A DNA stretch of 64,000 nucleotides from Panax quinquefolius (taxonomy: Eukaryota > Streptophyta > Magnoliopsida > Apiales > Araliaceae): the NCBI GenBank assembly GCA_020205615.1, contig JAINUW010000512.1:372001-436000 (forward strand). Direction: 5' to 3'. Numbering within the stretch: position 1 is the first letter of the stretch; the number at the start of each line of letters is the position of its first letter. Below the pieces are notes generated by a model, which worked only from the letters and a program-made list of their open reading frames with translations, did not search any database and was not told the origin of the DNA. The position numbers and the translations under genes are program-made. Shown here piece by piece: positions 44,620 to 56,039 of this stretch.

Positions 44620-45065
44620 ATATAGGAGATCATGTGTTGTTATGTGTTGCTCCATGGAAAAGAGTTACGAGATTTGGAAAGAGAGGAAAGCTCAATCCTC
44701 GATCGAGTAGGAACTGTGGCCTATAGACTCGCTTTACCGCCAAGTATGTCTTGTGTTCATAACGTTTTTTACATATCCATGTTACGTAAATATGTGGAAG
44801 ACTCGAACCACATTATTGAGTTAGAACCAGACGAAATAGCGGAAGATTTGACATATGAAGAGGTTCCTATTCAAATCTTGGATAAGAAGGAACATATTCT
44901 ACGCTCCAAGGTTATACCTCAAGTTAAAGTTTTGTGGAGAAACCACGATGTTAAGGAAATGACTTGGGAGTTAGAATCTGAAATGAAATCAAGGTATCCT
45001 TACCTCTTTGACATACCAGGTACGTACCCTAATTTTGAGGGTGAAATTTCACAAGAAGGGGAGGT
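44620..45065 (+). pseudogene. Element D integrase C-terminus with chromodomain
   Basis: After frameshifts, an open frame at 44632-45065 runs through LALPPSMSCVHNVFYISMLR, EVPIQILDKKEHILRSKVIP and VKVLWRNHDVKEMTWELESE to the terminal YPYLFDIPGTYPNFEGEISQ. The VKVLWRN.....TWE pattern is the chromodomain-like motif of Tekay-type chromoviruses, thought to bind modified histone H3. The stop codon is inside the first bases of the 3' LTR. Confidence 0.88.
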
Positions 45066-46059
45066 TGTAAGACCCCAACTTTTATGAATAAAGATGAATT
45101 TTCTATAAATATCATTTTTGAATATTATGGAATGAATTTGATATAATGTTATAGTTGTGGGTAATATTTATAAATTTTGCAAAGTACGAAAGTTATTATA
45201 TAATTTTTGATTGGTCAGGGAATATTCGTTTTAACAGGAAATATTCGTACAACGGCACAATCATTAGTGTACCCCACAACTGAATTATTGTCGGATTGAG
45301 AAAACTACAAAAATACTTTATGAAAATAATGGCGGAAGTTTCTTCGTTAAGCTGTTGAAACACCGGTGTTAAAAAAAATAATAATCTGGCGTAGTTACTT
45401 GCGATAGTAGCACGGTATTGATTATTGATGTTTATGTGATAAGTCACTCAGTTTTGTTTTATTGGTATTATTAATGTAATAAAATAGAAAAGCTTTTTAT
45501 ATAAAAGCAGAATACTTTTATAAAGTTATTCGTTTTATTAGGCTAATAGTAATACCTTTTATATAAGCGAGAATACTTTAATAAAGTTATATGTTTTATT
45601 AGACAATAATTAGAATATATTATATTTTATTATGCATAGTGTTTTGCATAGTACAAGATAGTGTTTGTATAGTAAAATCTTTTATAAAGTTATTCAGGTT
45701 TATTAGATTATAAATAGAATATATTATATTTTAATTAAAAGATTTTGCTTTAAATATGGACCGTCAGATTAAAGTAAATCAATCTGGACCGTTCATGAGT
45801 TAGTTATTATGCAGTCCATTTTTCTATAAATAGAAGTTTATTCCTTCATTATTTCTTACGAATTCACTGAAACTCTAGAGAGAGAAATTATGGAGAAGCT
45901 ATAGAAAAGTATTCTGCTCCTTTCCTACTCTTATATTCAGTTTCTTTTACGGTAAGGGATATTATTTGTTGTACTCGTTAGGGGTATTCCTTCTTTCTTA
46001 TTGGTGAAATTCTTTTGTTATTCCATTCTTTATTATTCTGTTGGAATAACCTGTATACG
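45066..46059 (+). repeat. 3' LTR of element D, first part
   Basis: TGTAAGACCCCAACTTTTATG as in the 5' LTR, interrupted after GGAATAACCTGTATACG by element E. It continues at 62728. Confidence 0.92.
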
Positions 46060-48236
46060 TGTTGCCTCTTTTTTACAACTAACAAAAGAGCTCTAACTCA
46101 TGCAAGCGTCATGCGTCAACAAGTAATCTGAGCAAGTAAAGTATCGATCCCACAGAGAAAGTTGTTTAACTTAAACTACTATTCATTAATTAAATCACTA
46201 TATTTATATGCTCACACTATGGATTAAACTTGGTTTGTTCTTGAACTATAAATAACAACTAAAACAATAAAAATGATATAATAAGCGATATTGGAACTAA
46301 TGGGATTATAACCCGTTTAATATTTCATTCACTCGCCACTATCATTGCGACTTGTTCACATATCATAGGAAAGTAGCCAAGAGCACTAAAAGAGTATTAG
46401 CCATTTTTCAATGCACTAAGACCTACTTACACAAGCATCCATGAGATGATAGACTCTATGTAATCATCAATATAACCAACGTCACTATATGTCTACATGT
46501 GAAATTGCAACCATATTGATTTCAAATTTAAGCTCTTATTCTAACTTATACGGTGAAACAAAGATATATATCTATACAGTTCACGAAATATATAAGCCAT
46601 ATAACATAGCCCTATATGTAAGACCCCAACTTATTATTAATGAAATTTATTTTTCTCTATTTATTATTTTGAAATAGTAAGGGTTGATTTGATTAATGTG
46701 GATAGTTAGGGGTAAAATCATAAATATTTCAAAATAAGCTAAAGTGGTTATAAAATATTCATTGTTGTCGGAGAATATTCGTTTGGTCGTGGAATATTCG
46801 TCTTATCGGGGAATATTAAATGCGACTCAGTAGCGACCATGTGTGGGCCCCATGTGAAAGCGATTGGATGAAAAACGACAAATATAAGGTGTTTAAAAAT
46901 AATCAGGCGTAGTTATTTCTGATTATCTTGTTAAAATACCCGGTGGGTAAAACACGATGAGATTACGGTATTGCACCAATTATTGATTCTTACGTAAAAA
47001 GGCACTACTCAATAATGGTTCTGATAATTCTTTATTCGGTATTTTATTGAGTTAATAATTGTTTGCGTTGATATTTTATATTCTTTGTTGTTTTGATAAT
47101 TGTTATTACACAATATTTTTCATTATCGAAGAAATAATTCATATTATCTGAATAATATTATTAGATAACATTATTGGCAATGTCTAGAAAGTTACATCTA
47201 AGGAGAGGTTTGGTCACCTAATTGCGTGCAGTAGAAGAAATTCTTATTGAAAGCCCCTCTCTCACGAGGCTGCTTTGGTTGTCGATATTGTGATTCTCGT
47301 AATATTATTTGTGAATAATTAATTATTGATTCATATGATGAGAAAAATATTGATTTTATGTGGATATAGATGGAGAAAATTTTTATTGTGACAATTGTTG
47401 AAAATTGAAATTTTATCTTTTTCTGATAAAATAATTCATTTAAATATATTATTATATGTTAATAATATAATAATGGTGATATTTTTACAACGAATGTGGG
47501 ATATATGAGTATACGAGGATGAAGAGTATTTTTGTTGCAATAAATATTTAAAACATGTTAAACATGTCGGTGGACCCCATTTATTGACTGAAATTTGATT
47601 ATAGCCTGTAAAATCGCCCGTTTGTGGATTTCGGTCAATTTCTATTTGGAATTTGGAAAAACTTTCTTCCGCAAAGTTGTAGAGAATTGAATTTCCTATA
47701 AAAACTCGCGAGATTCGAATTTTCTGATGAAAGGGCTATTTATTATGAATTATTGAAGTTCCGAAGCTCCGAAATAATTGATTTTTGGAAGTTTAAAATA
47801 TTTAAAATTAGAAAAACGTTTTTCTTACTTTTTTCTAGAATGTGGCATGTGTTTGATGGCTGAAATCAGATTCTAGGCATGTGTAGAAAATTTATATAAT
47901 TATATTATTAATTTATTAAATTTTCGCTTTGGTGTTCTAGCAATTTCCTATAAATAGGGTGCTTAGGTTAGAATTGAAAATCACACCAGAACTCAAGTTT
48001 TCTCTCTCTATATTATCGGCGTATTCTTGTGAGTATTTTGAGTATACTTTGAGTATTGCTATACGATTGCAAGTCCAAGTCATAGCCTTTATATCCAGGT
48101 GTTTCAAATTTTAAATCTTGATCTTTCGAGGTAAGGGATGTTATTTTCTTCTCAAATGATATTATTTCTTCAATATCATTATCTTTGAAATATTGGTTGA
48201 AACTTTTATCAAATTTGGAACTTTTTCATGACGGGA

Positions 48237-48420
48237 TTACTATTCATGAGTTACTATTCACGAGTTCTTATTCATGAGTTCTTATTCATAAAAGTTCTTA
48301 TTCACGAAGTCTTATTAAATGAAAGCGTGAAGATGTTTTTGTGGAATTTCTATCTTTTGGTGTGAGATTCTTATTCACGTATATGACACTATTCACGATA
48401 TCTGACACTATTCATAGAAA
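48237..48420 (+). repeat. TATTCA minisatellite in LTR F
   Basis: Repeats of TTATTCATGAGTTCTTATTCACGAG type, homologous to those in A and C. Confidence 0.8.
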
Positions 48421-48639
48421 ATAAAATTTCTTCTTTTGTCCAAAATATCTATTCTGGATACTAGCTTTGATTGTATCCATGTTTTGATCATTCTTGAATT
48501 TTACACCCCTATAATTATTTTTGAGGTATTTTTGGACGTGGATAAAACAAAGTACGAATCCTTAATCCTTAATCCTTGTCATTTTGTTTCTTTGGATTCG
48601 TTTCTTTTAAAATATTTTTCATAATCCTCGGTCTTAAAT

Positions 48640-48800
48640 GATGATATTATTGAATATCTTTGGCACAGTAGTCAAAGATGAATGATTTCTAAAGAATATC
48701 TTTGGCCTGTAGTGCAAAGATGAAGCAGTGTTTAGATGAACATGAATTAACTTATGAATATCTTTGGCTGTAGTGCAAAGATGAATATGTGATTCGAGAT
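48640..48800 (+). repeat. GGCC-loop hairpin array in LTR F (3 units)
   Basis: ATCTTTGGC...GTAGTGCAAAGAT three times. The first unit has a shortened loop (CACAGTAGT). Confidence 0.8.
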
Positions 48801-49511
48801 ATATATTGATTGATGTTACGGGGATAAAAGATAGAGCGGTGAACTTTTAAATTCATACATAGAAGATAGTAGTTTGCATTCTCTACTTAACTCTTCTAAT
48901 GAATTATTATTTTCATTGCGAATATTGATTTAAAATTTGTTGTCTATTGTATTCTATTAAATTTTTCCTGTTGAAGACTAACGGTAATTTTTGTTGTATA
49001 TTATCTTAGTCATAATATTCTTTCTTGAGCTAGTTGAGCTCACCCTTTTCCTTTTGTTCCATTTTTCTCAAGAGGCGAGAATATAAGCGATGCAGTCGGG
49101 GTATGGAATGAAGGTTCTAGAGAGAGTTGTTTAGTAGTCCTCACCATTTTTGTAAAATAATGTATCAATAAATGTGATGAGGATTTCTTTAAGTATAGAT
49201 ATTGTCTAGAAGATAATATTTGTATTTAAACTCACAGTTTTACTGTTATAAAAATAAAGTTGTAGTTGTTTCTGTACCATGTATTGACAACTCAGAATGG
49301 GTGATGTATACCTATTTTGGGGGCGTCACACTATATACGTATACTATCATGATTACAGTCCATATTTGCATGTTCATTGTCAATTCCATACAAATACTGA
49401 AATGAATGGTGATCAAGCATTCATGTATGCAAAACAATCATGAAAGACATCCCATATCATATACAAAACAACCCAGCATTTAAGTATGCAATCAAACTAC
49501 ATAATAAAATC

Positions 49512-50018
49512 CTGTAGGCACCAGTCCACCACGTCAACTAGAAAGCACTCTTCTTCATCCGTTGGTAGACTGATTGCTTTAAAGATATTAAAAGTGACCT
49601 CTTGATCCTGGACACGCATAGTGAGTTCACCTTTCTGTACATTTATTGATGTTCTGCCTGTGGCTAAGAATGGTCTCCCCAGTATTATTGGTATGCTTTT
49701 GTCTTCCTCATAGTCTAGAATGATGAAGTCAGCTGGAAAAATAAACTTGTCTACCTTAACCAACACATCTTCAACAAGTCCCCGTGGATATGTGATGGAT
49801 CTGTCCGCTAACTGCAATGCAATGTTTGTGGGCTTTGGATCCGGCAACCCCAACTGATTAAATACTGACAAGGGCATCAAATTTATGCTTGCCCCAAGAT
49901 CACATAAACACTTACTGAAATTCAACTTTCCTATGGTACATGGAATTGTGAAATTGCCTGGATCCTTCAGCTTTGGAGGTAATTTCTGTTGAAGCACTGC
50001 ACTGCATTCCTCTGTCAA
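49512..50018 (-). pseudogene. Element E aspartic protease (3' end fused to LTR)
   Basis: An open frame of 173 residues (49497-50018). The active site is of the Athila/Tat type, CDLGASINLMPLSVFNQLGL, preceded by KDPGNFTIPCTIGKLNFSKC. Later come DVLVKVDKFIFPADFIILDY and IPIILGRPFLATGRTSI. The last few residues (QDFIM) and the stop come from LTR sequence joined by a deletion. It is the longest undamaged pol domain in this element; the protein would lack everything downstream. Confidence 0.88.
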
Positions 50019-50944
50019 GGCTCTTTTGTCTCAAACTCATCTAATCTCCTCTTCTCGACAATATACCCTTCATAAACTTGGCGTGGGCTGGGCATTTGTT
50101 CCAATGCCTCGGCGAAGGGTATGTTGATCTGCGACTTTTGAACACCTCCAAGAATTTCTTTGGTATTTATCTTCCCTTTTCTTCATTAATCCTTGCGGAT
50201 ACGGAACCTGAATGTGCATTTGTGGTACTGGACTCTTAACTGTCTCCTCTGAGCCTGCTTTGTCTTTCTCTTCCTGTCGTTCCTCAGATTTTTCCAAATT
50301 TTCCTGCTCATTGGTGGCTCTTCTACTCATGTGACCCCGCCTTCCTCGATGTATTCTCATGCGCATGCGCGCGTCTTGCGAGAATCGACAAATCTTTCCC
50401 GATCTCAATGTAATTGCTTGACCTTTATTCCTTCCTTCTCTTCTTGGATTTGTCTCAGACACTTGGCAATGAACCACAGGGCCTGTTAGTAAGTAGGTTT
50501 GCCATCCGCCCCATTTGAGTTTCCAAATTCGTGTATAGCCACCTTGCTTGGCTCTTGATCATAACTTCATGTTTGCCATGTATTTCATCATCATCTCCTC
50601 CACTTCGATTTCTTTTTTCTTGCCGAGGTGCAAATTTGAAGTGTGATATTCTTTGTTGTTGTTGAGAAAATCTTGGCGAGAAAGGGTGGTCTAGGATTAA
50701 ATTATGCATTTATTTGGCCGTGTACTGAAATTGATTGTTTGGTTGAAACCGAGCTTCATTGATTCCTCGATTATTCGACCAACTAAAATTTGGATGATTT
50801 ACATTGTTGGGGTGATATGTGTTTTGAAATTGGCCTTGGTCTTTACGTGAAGTTGCTCATATCTTGACTCGATTCGAAGGTGATAAAGACATTGATCCGT
50901 CGAGTGTGACCCGCACAAATCTCACATATGTAGGAAAGCCGTCT
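50019..50944 (-). pseudogene. Element E gag C-terminal part
   Basis: Open pieces at 50070-50477 and 50455-50709 are rich in charged residues (RRATNEQENLEKSEERQEEK, VPQMHIQVPYPQG), as in the linker between gag and protease of this group. Near 50935-50870 the minus strand reads CEICAGHTRR..., a degenerate single zinc knuckle (CEIC.G.H....C pattern) with the last ligand lost. Confidence 0.7.
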
Positions 50945-51469
50945 TTACCTTTCCTTGACCAAAGTATATATCTTCTTTGCCATACCGCCATCTATCCGTG
51001 GCGATAATCGAGTAATAAGATCAACCTCCAATACACCTGCAACTTTGGTTTGTGGCATTCGGGATGTAGGATTCTGAAAATCATTCGATGCCATTGTCTC
51101 GATAAGATCATAGGCTTCCTCATAGTTCTTTGGCCATAATGCACCTCCCGCAGCTGCATCTACAATCGGTCTCGACTGCCATCCCAGTCCATTATAAAAC
51201 GTGTTGATTACCATCCAATCTGGCATACCGTGATGTGGGCACTTTCTCAGCATTTCTTTGTATCTCTCCCATGCTTCATATAACGACTTGCCCTGTTGTT
51301 GCTCAAACTGAGAGATAGTTGTCCTCATCATGGCAGTTTTCGCCATTGAGAAGAACTTAGCTAAGAATTTCTGTGCTAAATCCTCCCATGTAGTTATAGA
51401 TCCTGCTGGCAGAGAAAAAAGCCAACTTTTCGCTTTATCCCTCAATGAAAATGGGAACAACCTTATTCT
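50945..51469 (-). pseudogene. Element E gag capsid core, separated by G
   Basis: 171 open residues (51460-50945): MFPFSLRDKAKSWLFSLPAG, then LYEAWERYKEMLRKCPHHGM, FYNGLGWQSRPIVDAAAGGA and YEEAYDLIETMASND. This is the Athila/Tat-type retrotransposon gag. Its N-terminal half is at 60525-60860: the frame EDAI|RIRLFPFSL joins exactly across element G when one AATAG copy is removed, so gag was open here before G arrived. Confidence 0.92.
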
Positions 51470-52389
51470 AATAGTGTGAGACCCCAGATTTTATCAATAA
51501 AGATTTAAATTTTGTCGAAATAATTTTTAATATTATGGTGTGAATTTGAGATAATATTATAGTTGTGGGTAGTATTTATAAATTTTGCAAAGTATGCAAG
51601 TGGTTATATTATATTCGATTAGTCGGGGAATATTCGATTTAGCGGGGAATATTCAGACAATGGCTCAATCATTGGTGGACCCTGCGTAATTATTGTCGGA
51701 TCGAGAAAACGAAAAAATATTTTATTGAAATAACGGCGGAAGTTTTCTGCAGTAGTTACTTGTTGAACTACTTTCGGTAGTAAAAGTACGATAATAAGTG
51801 TGGTTGCATAGTAGCTGCGGTATTGATTATTGATGCTTATGTGAGAAGTCACTCGGTTTGATTCCATTATTGTCGATTAATAATATGAATTATTATAGCG
51901 ATAATGACGTTTTGTTTTATTCAGTATTATTAACGTAATAAAACGAAACATCTTTTATATAAAATAGAATACTTTATTAAAAGTTATTCTATAAATAGAA
52001 TATATTATATTTTATTACGCATAGTGTTGCATAGTGTTTTTGCATAGTGTTTTGCATAGTATTGCATAGTGTTTGCATAGTAAAATGTTTTTATATAAAT
52101 AGAATATATTATATTTTATTTAAAAATTTTTCTTTAAATATGGACCGTCGATTAAAGTAAATTAACTGGACCGTTCATGGATTAATTCTTATGCATTCCA
52201 TTTTCCTATAAATAGAAGCTCATTCCTTCATTATTTTCTTTACTTAATTCATTGAAACTCTGAGAGAGAAATTATAGAGAGAAGTTTATAGAGAAAGTTA
52301 TAGAAAGAAGAAGAGTATTCGCTACTTCACTACTTCTATATTCAGGTTCTTTTTACGGTAAGGAGTGTTATTCCTTCTTCTTGAAGAGA

Positions 52390-52890
52390 ACTTCATTATT
52401 CCATTCATTATTATTACATTGGAATAACTCGTAAAAGTGGCATACCCTATACATAACTTTGATACGCTGTGGATACCCTATACTTGGTGAAATCCTTATG
52501 TTATTCCATTGCTTATTATTCATTGGAATAACTCAGATATCATGGTTTACCCTATACTTGGTGACATTCTTCTATTATTACATTTGGAACATCCATACGT
52601 GTGTGTTTTACATAGGACCGGGTTCTGCTTTTTATTATTACATTGGAACATCTCATGCATGTGTGTTTTACAGGACTGGTTAAAATCTTTATCATTCATT
52701 GGAATATCCTATCATGTGTTTTACACCGGATCCGGTTCCATCTTTATTATTCTGTTGGAACATCCCGCCGGTGTGAATTTCACACGAATTGGTTCCGTTA
52801 TTATTATTCTACGTTGAATAACTCGTCATGGCATGGCAATCGCATGCATGGTGATTTCTTTTGTTATTCCATTCTTTATTATACCCCGGT
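52390..52890 (+). repeat. Hairpin minisatellite in LTR G (5')
   Basis: Six or so 60-85 bp units, with TTATTATTACATTGGAA cores. GGTTC/GGAAC and TTATTCCA/TGGAATAA stem variants both occur. Confidence 0.85.
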
Positions 52891-53129
52891 TGGTTAAAAC
52901 TTTGACTTCTATACTCCATGAAATTAGTAGAATATCCTTGATATTTGCGTTTCATCCAAAGATCTTTTCATGGAAATATTCTTACGATCATTCTTGAATT
53001 TTACTCTCACTAAACAAAGATCATGTTGATAATTTGGACGTTAATAATTCATGGATTAAATAATTCTTGAACTTGTTTTATTGAATTATTATGTCATATC
53101 ATCATCCTCATGTTATATTATGTTATATT

Positions 53130-53345
53130 TGGCTTACGTGCATAGATGAACTTAGTATGATTATGACTGAGGATCATTCGGTATAATCATGACTTGATAT
53201 AAATGATGTGACAAAAGTCCTCGGTGGCTTTGTAATGCGTTGATGGATAGTTTTTGGTATGATTATGACCGGGGTGATTCGGTATAGTCATGACCATTGA
53301 TAATTTGATGAAAATCCTTCGACCGTGAATGCGGGGATGATTAGA
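53130..53345 (+). repeat. Hairpin arrays in LTR G (5')
   Basis: GGC.loop units plus two ATGATTATGACCG...CGGTATAATCAT hairpins with 12-13 paired bases (about 53157-53194 and 53257-53294). Confidence 0.8.
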
Positions 53346-53882
53346 TGTGGTGGTTTATTTATTGTCGAGTCAAATGATAAAAATTGATGAAAACCTTTTA
53401 AAACCTAAAAGATAGTAGACTTTATTCTCTACTTGACTCTTTTAATGGATTGCTAATTCCGCTGCAGTTAAACTGGTTGTCTATTGTATTTTATCAGTTT
53501 AACACTGTTGAAGGCTAATGATAATTTATTCTGCATTATCTTAGTCATAATATTTCTTACTGGGCTAGTTGAGCTCACCCTTTCTTTCACCGTTTCTTCG
53601 TGAAATGAGAACATAAATTGGGACGAGTCGGGGAACGGAGTAATGGTCCAGAGGATAGCATTAGTAGTCCTCACTATTCTGTGAAATAGTGTGATAATAG
53701 TTGTAATGAGGACTCCTTTTGAGTTTGTATAATATCTAGTAGACAATATTTGTATTCAAACTCACAGTTTATGTCGTATTTTTTTACGCACAGTTAGGTT
53801 AGTAAGTTGTATTTGAATTTATGTACCATGTAAGTGGCGACCCAAGATGGGTGACGTATACCTAATTTTGGGGCGCCACGGT

Positions 53883-53900
53883 TGGTATCGAGCTTAGGAT
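53883..53900 (+). other. Primer-binding site, element G (one base lost)
   Basis: TGGTATCGAGCTTAGG: the initiator tRNA-Met site with CA lost and G gained compared with D (TCAGAGC to TCGAGC). Confidence 0.85.
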
Positions 53901-54065
53901 ATGATCCACGGCTAAGATGTGAGAATAGAACTAGGAGGGGAGAGGCGGGAATTCCTTCGCTAGTATGACCTACCTAAGTTTATTTGGTATTTGATTGGTC
54001 ACGATCGAGTATAGTGATAATATGTTGCATGTCAATTAACCCTTATTTTGTGGCGGTGTTTGAAA

Positions 54066-55230
54066 ATGGCATCCGAGAATGTTGAGAATAGCAATGGAGC
54101 ACGCGGAGACTGTTGATTCTCCACGGATCAATAATCGGGACAATGTACAACGGGATGGCGATAATCCTTACGTAAATAACAACACCGATCAATTGACTAA
54201 CGACAGACGTTTAAAAGGTTTTAGAATTCATGCAACATCGCGTAAAGCGACTCTGTCCAAAAGCGTAGGTGGAAACACGAAAAACTCTCTCGGCGGTCAC
54301 CGCTAAACAATTCAAGGTTGGGACCACCGGAGTTTAGGGAGAGCTAAAACCACTTTCGGCGGAAGCATGGATAAAGCAGATTACCAAGATATTTGATGTC
54401 TTGGGATGCTCGAGGAGCAAAAGGTTCCTTTTGCCGCCTTTATATTTGCGCTTGAGAGGTGACTTGGTGGGAATCAGTAAAACGTACTCAACTTCTTCAG
54501 ATTGAAGATATCTTGGGAGAAGTTCCAGAGGAGTTTCATTCAGCGACAAATACTTTCCGAAAGTATTCGCCATACATGAAGGAGGTGGAGTTTATCAAGT
54601 TGGAACAAAACAATATGGCCGTGTCGCATGATATGAGGCAAAATTTCTTTGAGTTATCACGATTTCGGCCCCACTTGGTGGATAATGAAGAGAGAATGAC
54701 GCGAATGTTTTTAAGAGGTTTGAAGCGGAGATACGTCAACATCTTATTTCTCATAAACCGTGTTTTTATTGAGATGTTGTAAATAGGGCTCGATTAGTGG
54801 AGTAGCGATAACGAGTCAACGCAACTAAAAAGAAGCGGTAAGCAAAATTATAATACCGGCGAGAGTAGTCATGAGCGGTGACAACAAGCGTGGAGAAATC
54901 AACGAGGCGGATATGGTAACCACCCGGTGGTAATCGGGGCCAAAATAATAAGAATGGACATTTCAAGAAAAGGAGATTCAACAATGATGGAAAGGCGTCG
55001 ACCAAAGACCTGCGTTCAAAGGAAGAAGAACGACCACCGGTCATATGCTTCAAATGCGGAGGAGAGGGACACATCAGTTCGGACTGCGCCATGTCGTCCA
55101 AAGCATGTTATAATTGTGGAAGAGAAGGTCACTTAGCTCGATTTTGTCGTTTACCGAAGACAAATTCAACTAGGATGGAGGCACCAAAGGTCGTCCCGCA
55201 CAAACCAAAGCCGGTAGTTTAAGAGAGAGC
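54066..55230 (+). pseudogene. Element G gag with intact double zinc knuckle
   Basis: ATG at 54066 (MASENVENSNGA), frameshifted after about 15 codons. Capsid pieces at 54459-54782 include HMKEVEFIKLEQNN-like sequence and the SRF.PHLVDNEERMTRMFLR block. At about 55040-55150 two complete knuckles CFKCGGEGHISSDC and CYNCGREGHLARFC are preserved in one frame. The acceptor-like AG before the ATG seen in A, C and D is GG here (TGGCGGTG). Confidence 0.85.
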
Positions 55231-55239
55231 GTTTTTTTC

Positions 55240-55980
55240 TCGTGACGAGGAACCTGAATAAAATTATCACGGATAAGTTAATCGTAAGCTCTTGCGAAGT
55301 CTATACCGTGTTAGATACCAGTTCTACCCACTCTTTTATTTCACCTAGTTGCATTCAACGTTTGAATTTGACTCAAGAAGTTAAACTTTGACTTATTGGT
55401 TGAAACTTCGTTAGTAGGAGCCTTCGTTACCTCCCATGCTTATTAAACTTGTTGTTTCAAATAAACACTTTCAACGTTACTTGTCGATCTTATCTCTTGA
55501 AAATACTTGCCTTGGAGGTAATTTTTTGAAAATAATTGATTAACTACTCGTTATTCTTTTTGTAAGGTTGTTAGCTTTCATATTCCTAACCAATCATATT
55601 ATCACTGAATTCAAAGTAACCAAACCCTAAAGTTAATCCTTTGTTATATCAAGCCATAAGTAAAGAGCCCCGATCATTTCGTTGTTGACTTCCTTGTGTG
55701 GAATGCACCAAAGCGGACTTTTTCGTAGGCGACGCCGTGGATGAAGATGGCAAGTTAATAGGTATCATTGTGAGGTCTTTATCCGGGTTAAGGGATAGAA
55801 GTCACGATTGGTATTAATGTGACGTACTATCCAAGTCTTGGACGAGAGTATGATTTTGAATGATATTTTTATCATTAATAAATTTCTTGGCGTATTCTTG
55901 AAGACTTCTAGCCTACCCTAGAGCGTGAAATCGAATTTTGTATTGACCCCGAAGACAAAACCCATTTCTTAAACCCTCAA
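55240..55980 (+). pseudogene. Element G protease remnant, then abrupt loss of pol
   Basis: DTSSTHSFISPSC at about 55313 (the G of the DTG is changed to S), followed by degraded protease. Within it 55675-55835 is about 160 bp with no counterpart in D (starting GAGCCCCGATC). The EIEFCIDPE-like link to RT appears at 55927-55965. Then sequence jumps to an RNase H-like scrap (NPQIFLQLKGSH, corresponding to the D block at 43340). Almost all of RT is gone. Confidence 0.75.
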
Positions 55981-56039
55981 ATATTTCTTCAACTAAAAGG
56001 ATCTCATTTACGTGGATTATGATGAAAGTCATAATAAAA

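Larger units (their letters stand above)
46617..49330 (+). mobile_element. Element F: solo chromovirus LTR, TSD CTATA
   Basis: TGTAAGACCCC...GGGGGCGTCACA, 2714 bp, flanked by exact CTATA copies (46612-46616 and 49331-49335). The uninterrupted target reads CCCTATATACG in the other LTR of E (about 61590). It has no internal region, so it arose by recombination between the two LTRs of a former element. Same subfamily as A and C, with TATA box at 47948-47957, donor-like GAGGTAAGGG near 48128, minisatellite at 48237-48420 and hairpins at 48640-48800. Confidence 0.95.
46060..49511 (-). repeat. Truncated 3' LTR of element E (split by F)
   Basis: 46060-46616 plus 49336-49511 match 61048-61780 of the other LTR. 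At 49511/49512 the match stops in ACATAATAAAATCC and protease coding sequence begins. About 940 bp of this LTR are missing. Confidence 0.88.
51475..53880 (+). repeat. 5' LTR of element G
   Basis: TGTGAGACCCCAGATTTTATC...GGGGCGCCACG. Two GAATATTC copies near 51635-51652, TATA box at 52206-52215, donor-like ACGGTAAGGA at 52355-52364, minisatellite at 52390-52890, hairpins at 53130-53345. The last base is G where the 3' LTR has A. Confidence 0.92.

Noticed and set aside
45196..45447. Minus-strand open frame in LTR D as a gene
   Set aside because: Shadow frame of the LTR U3, repeated in the other LTR copies with stops at different places.
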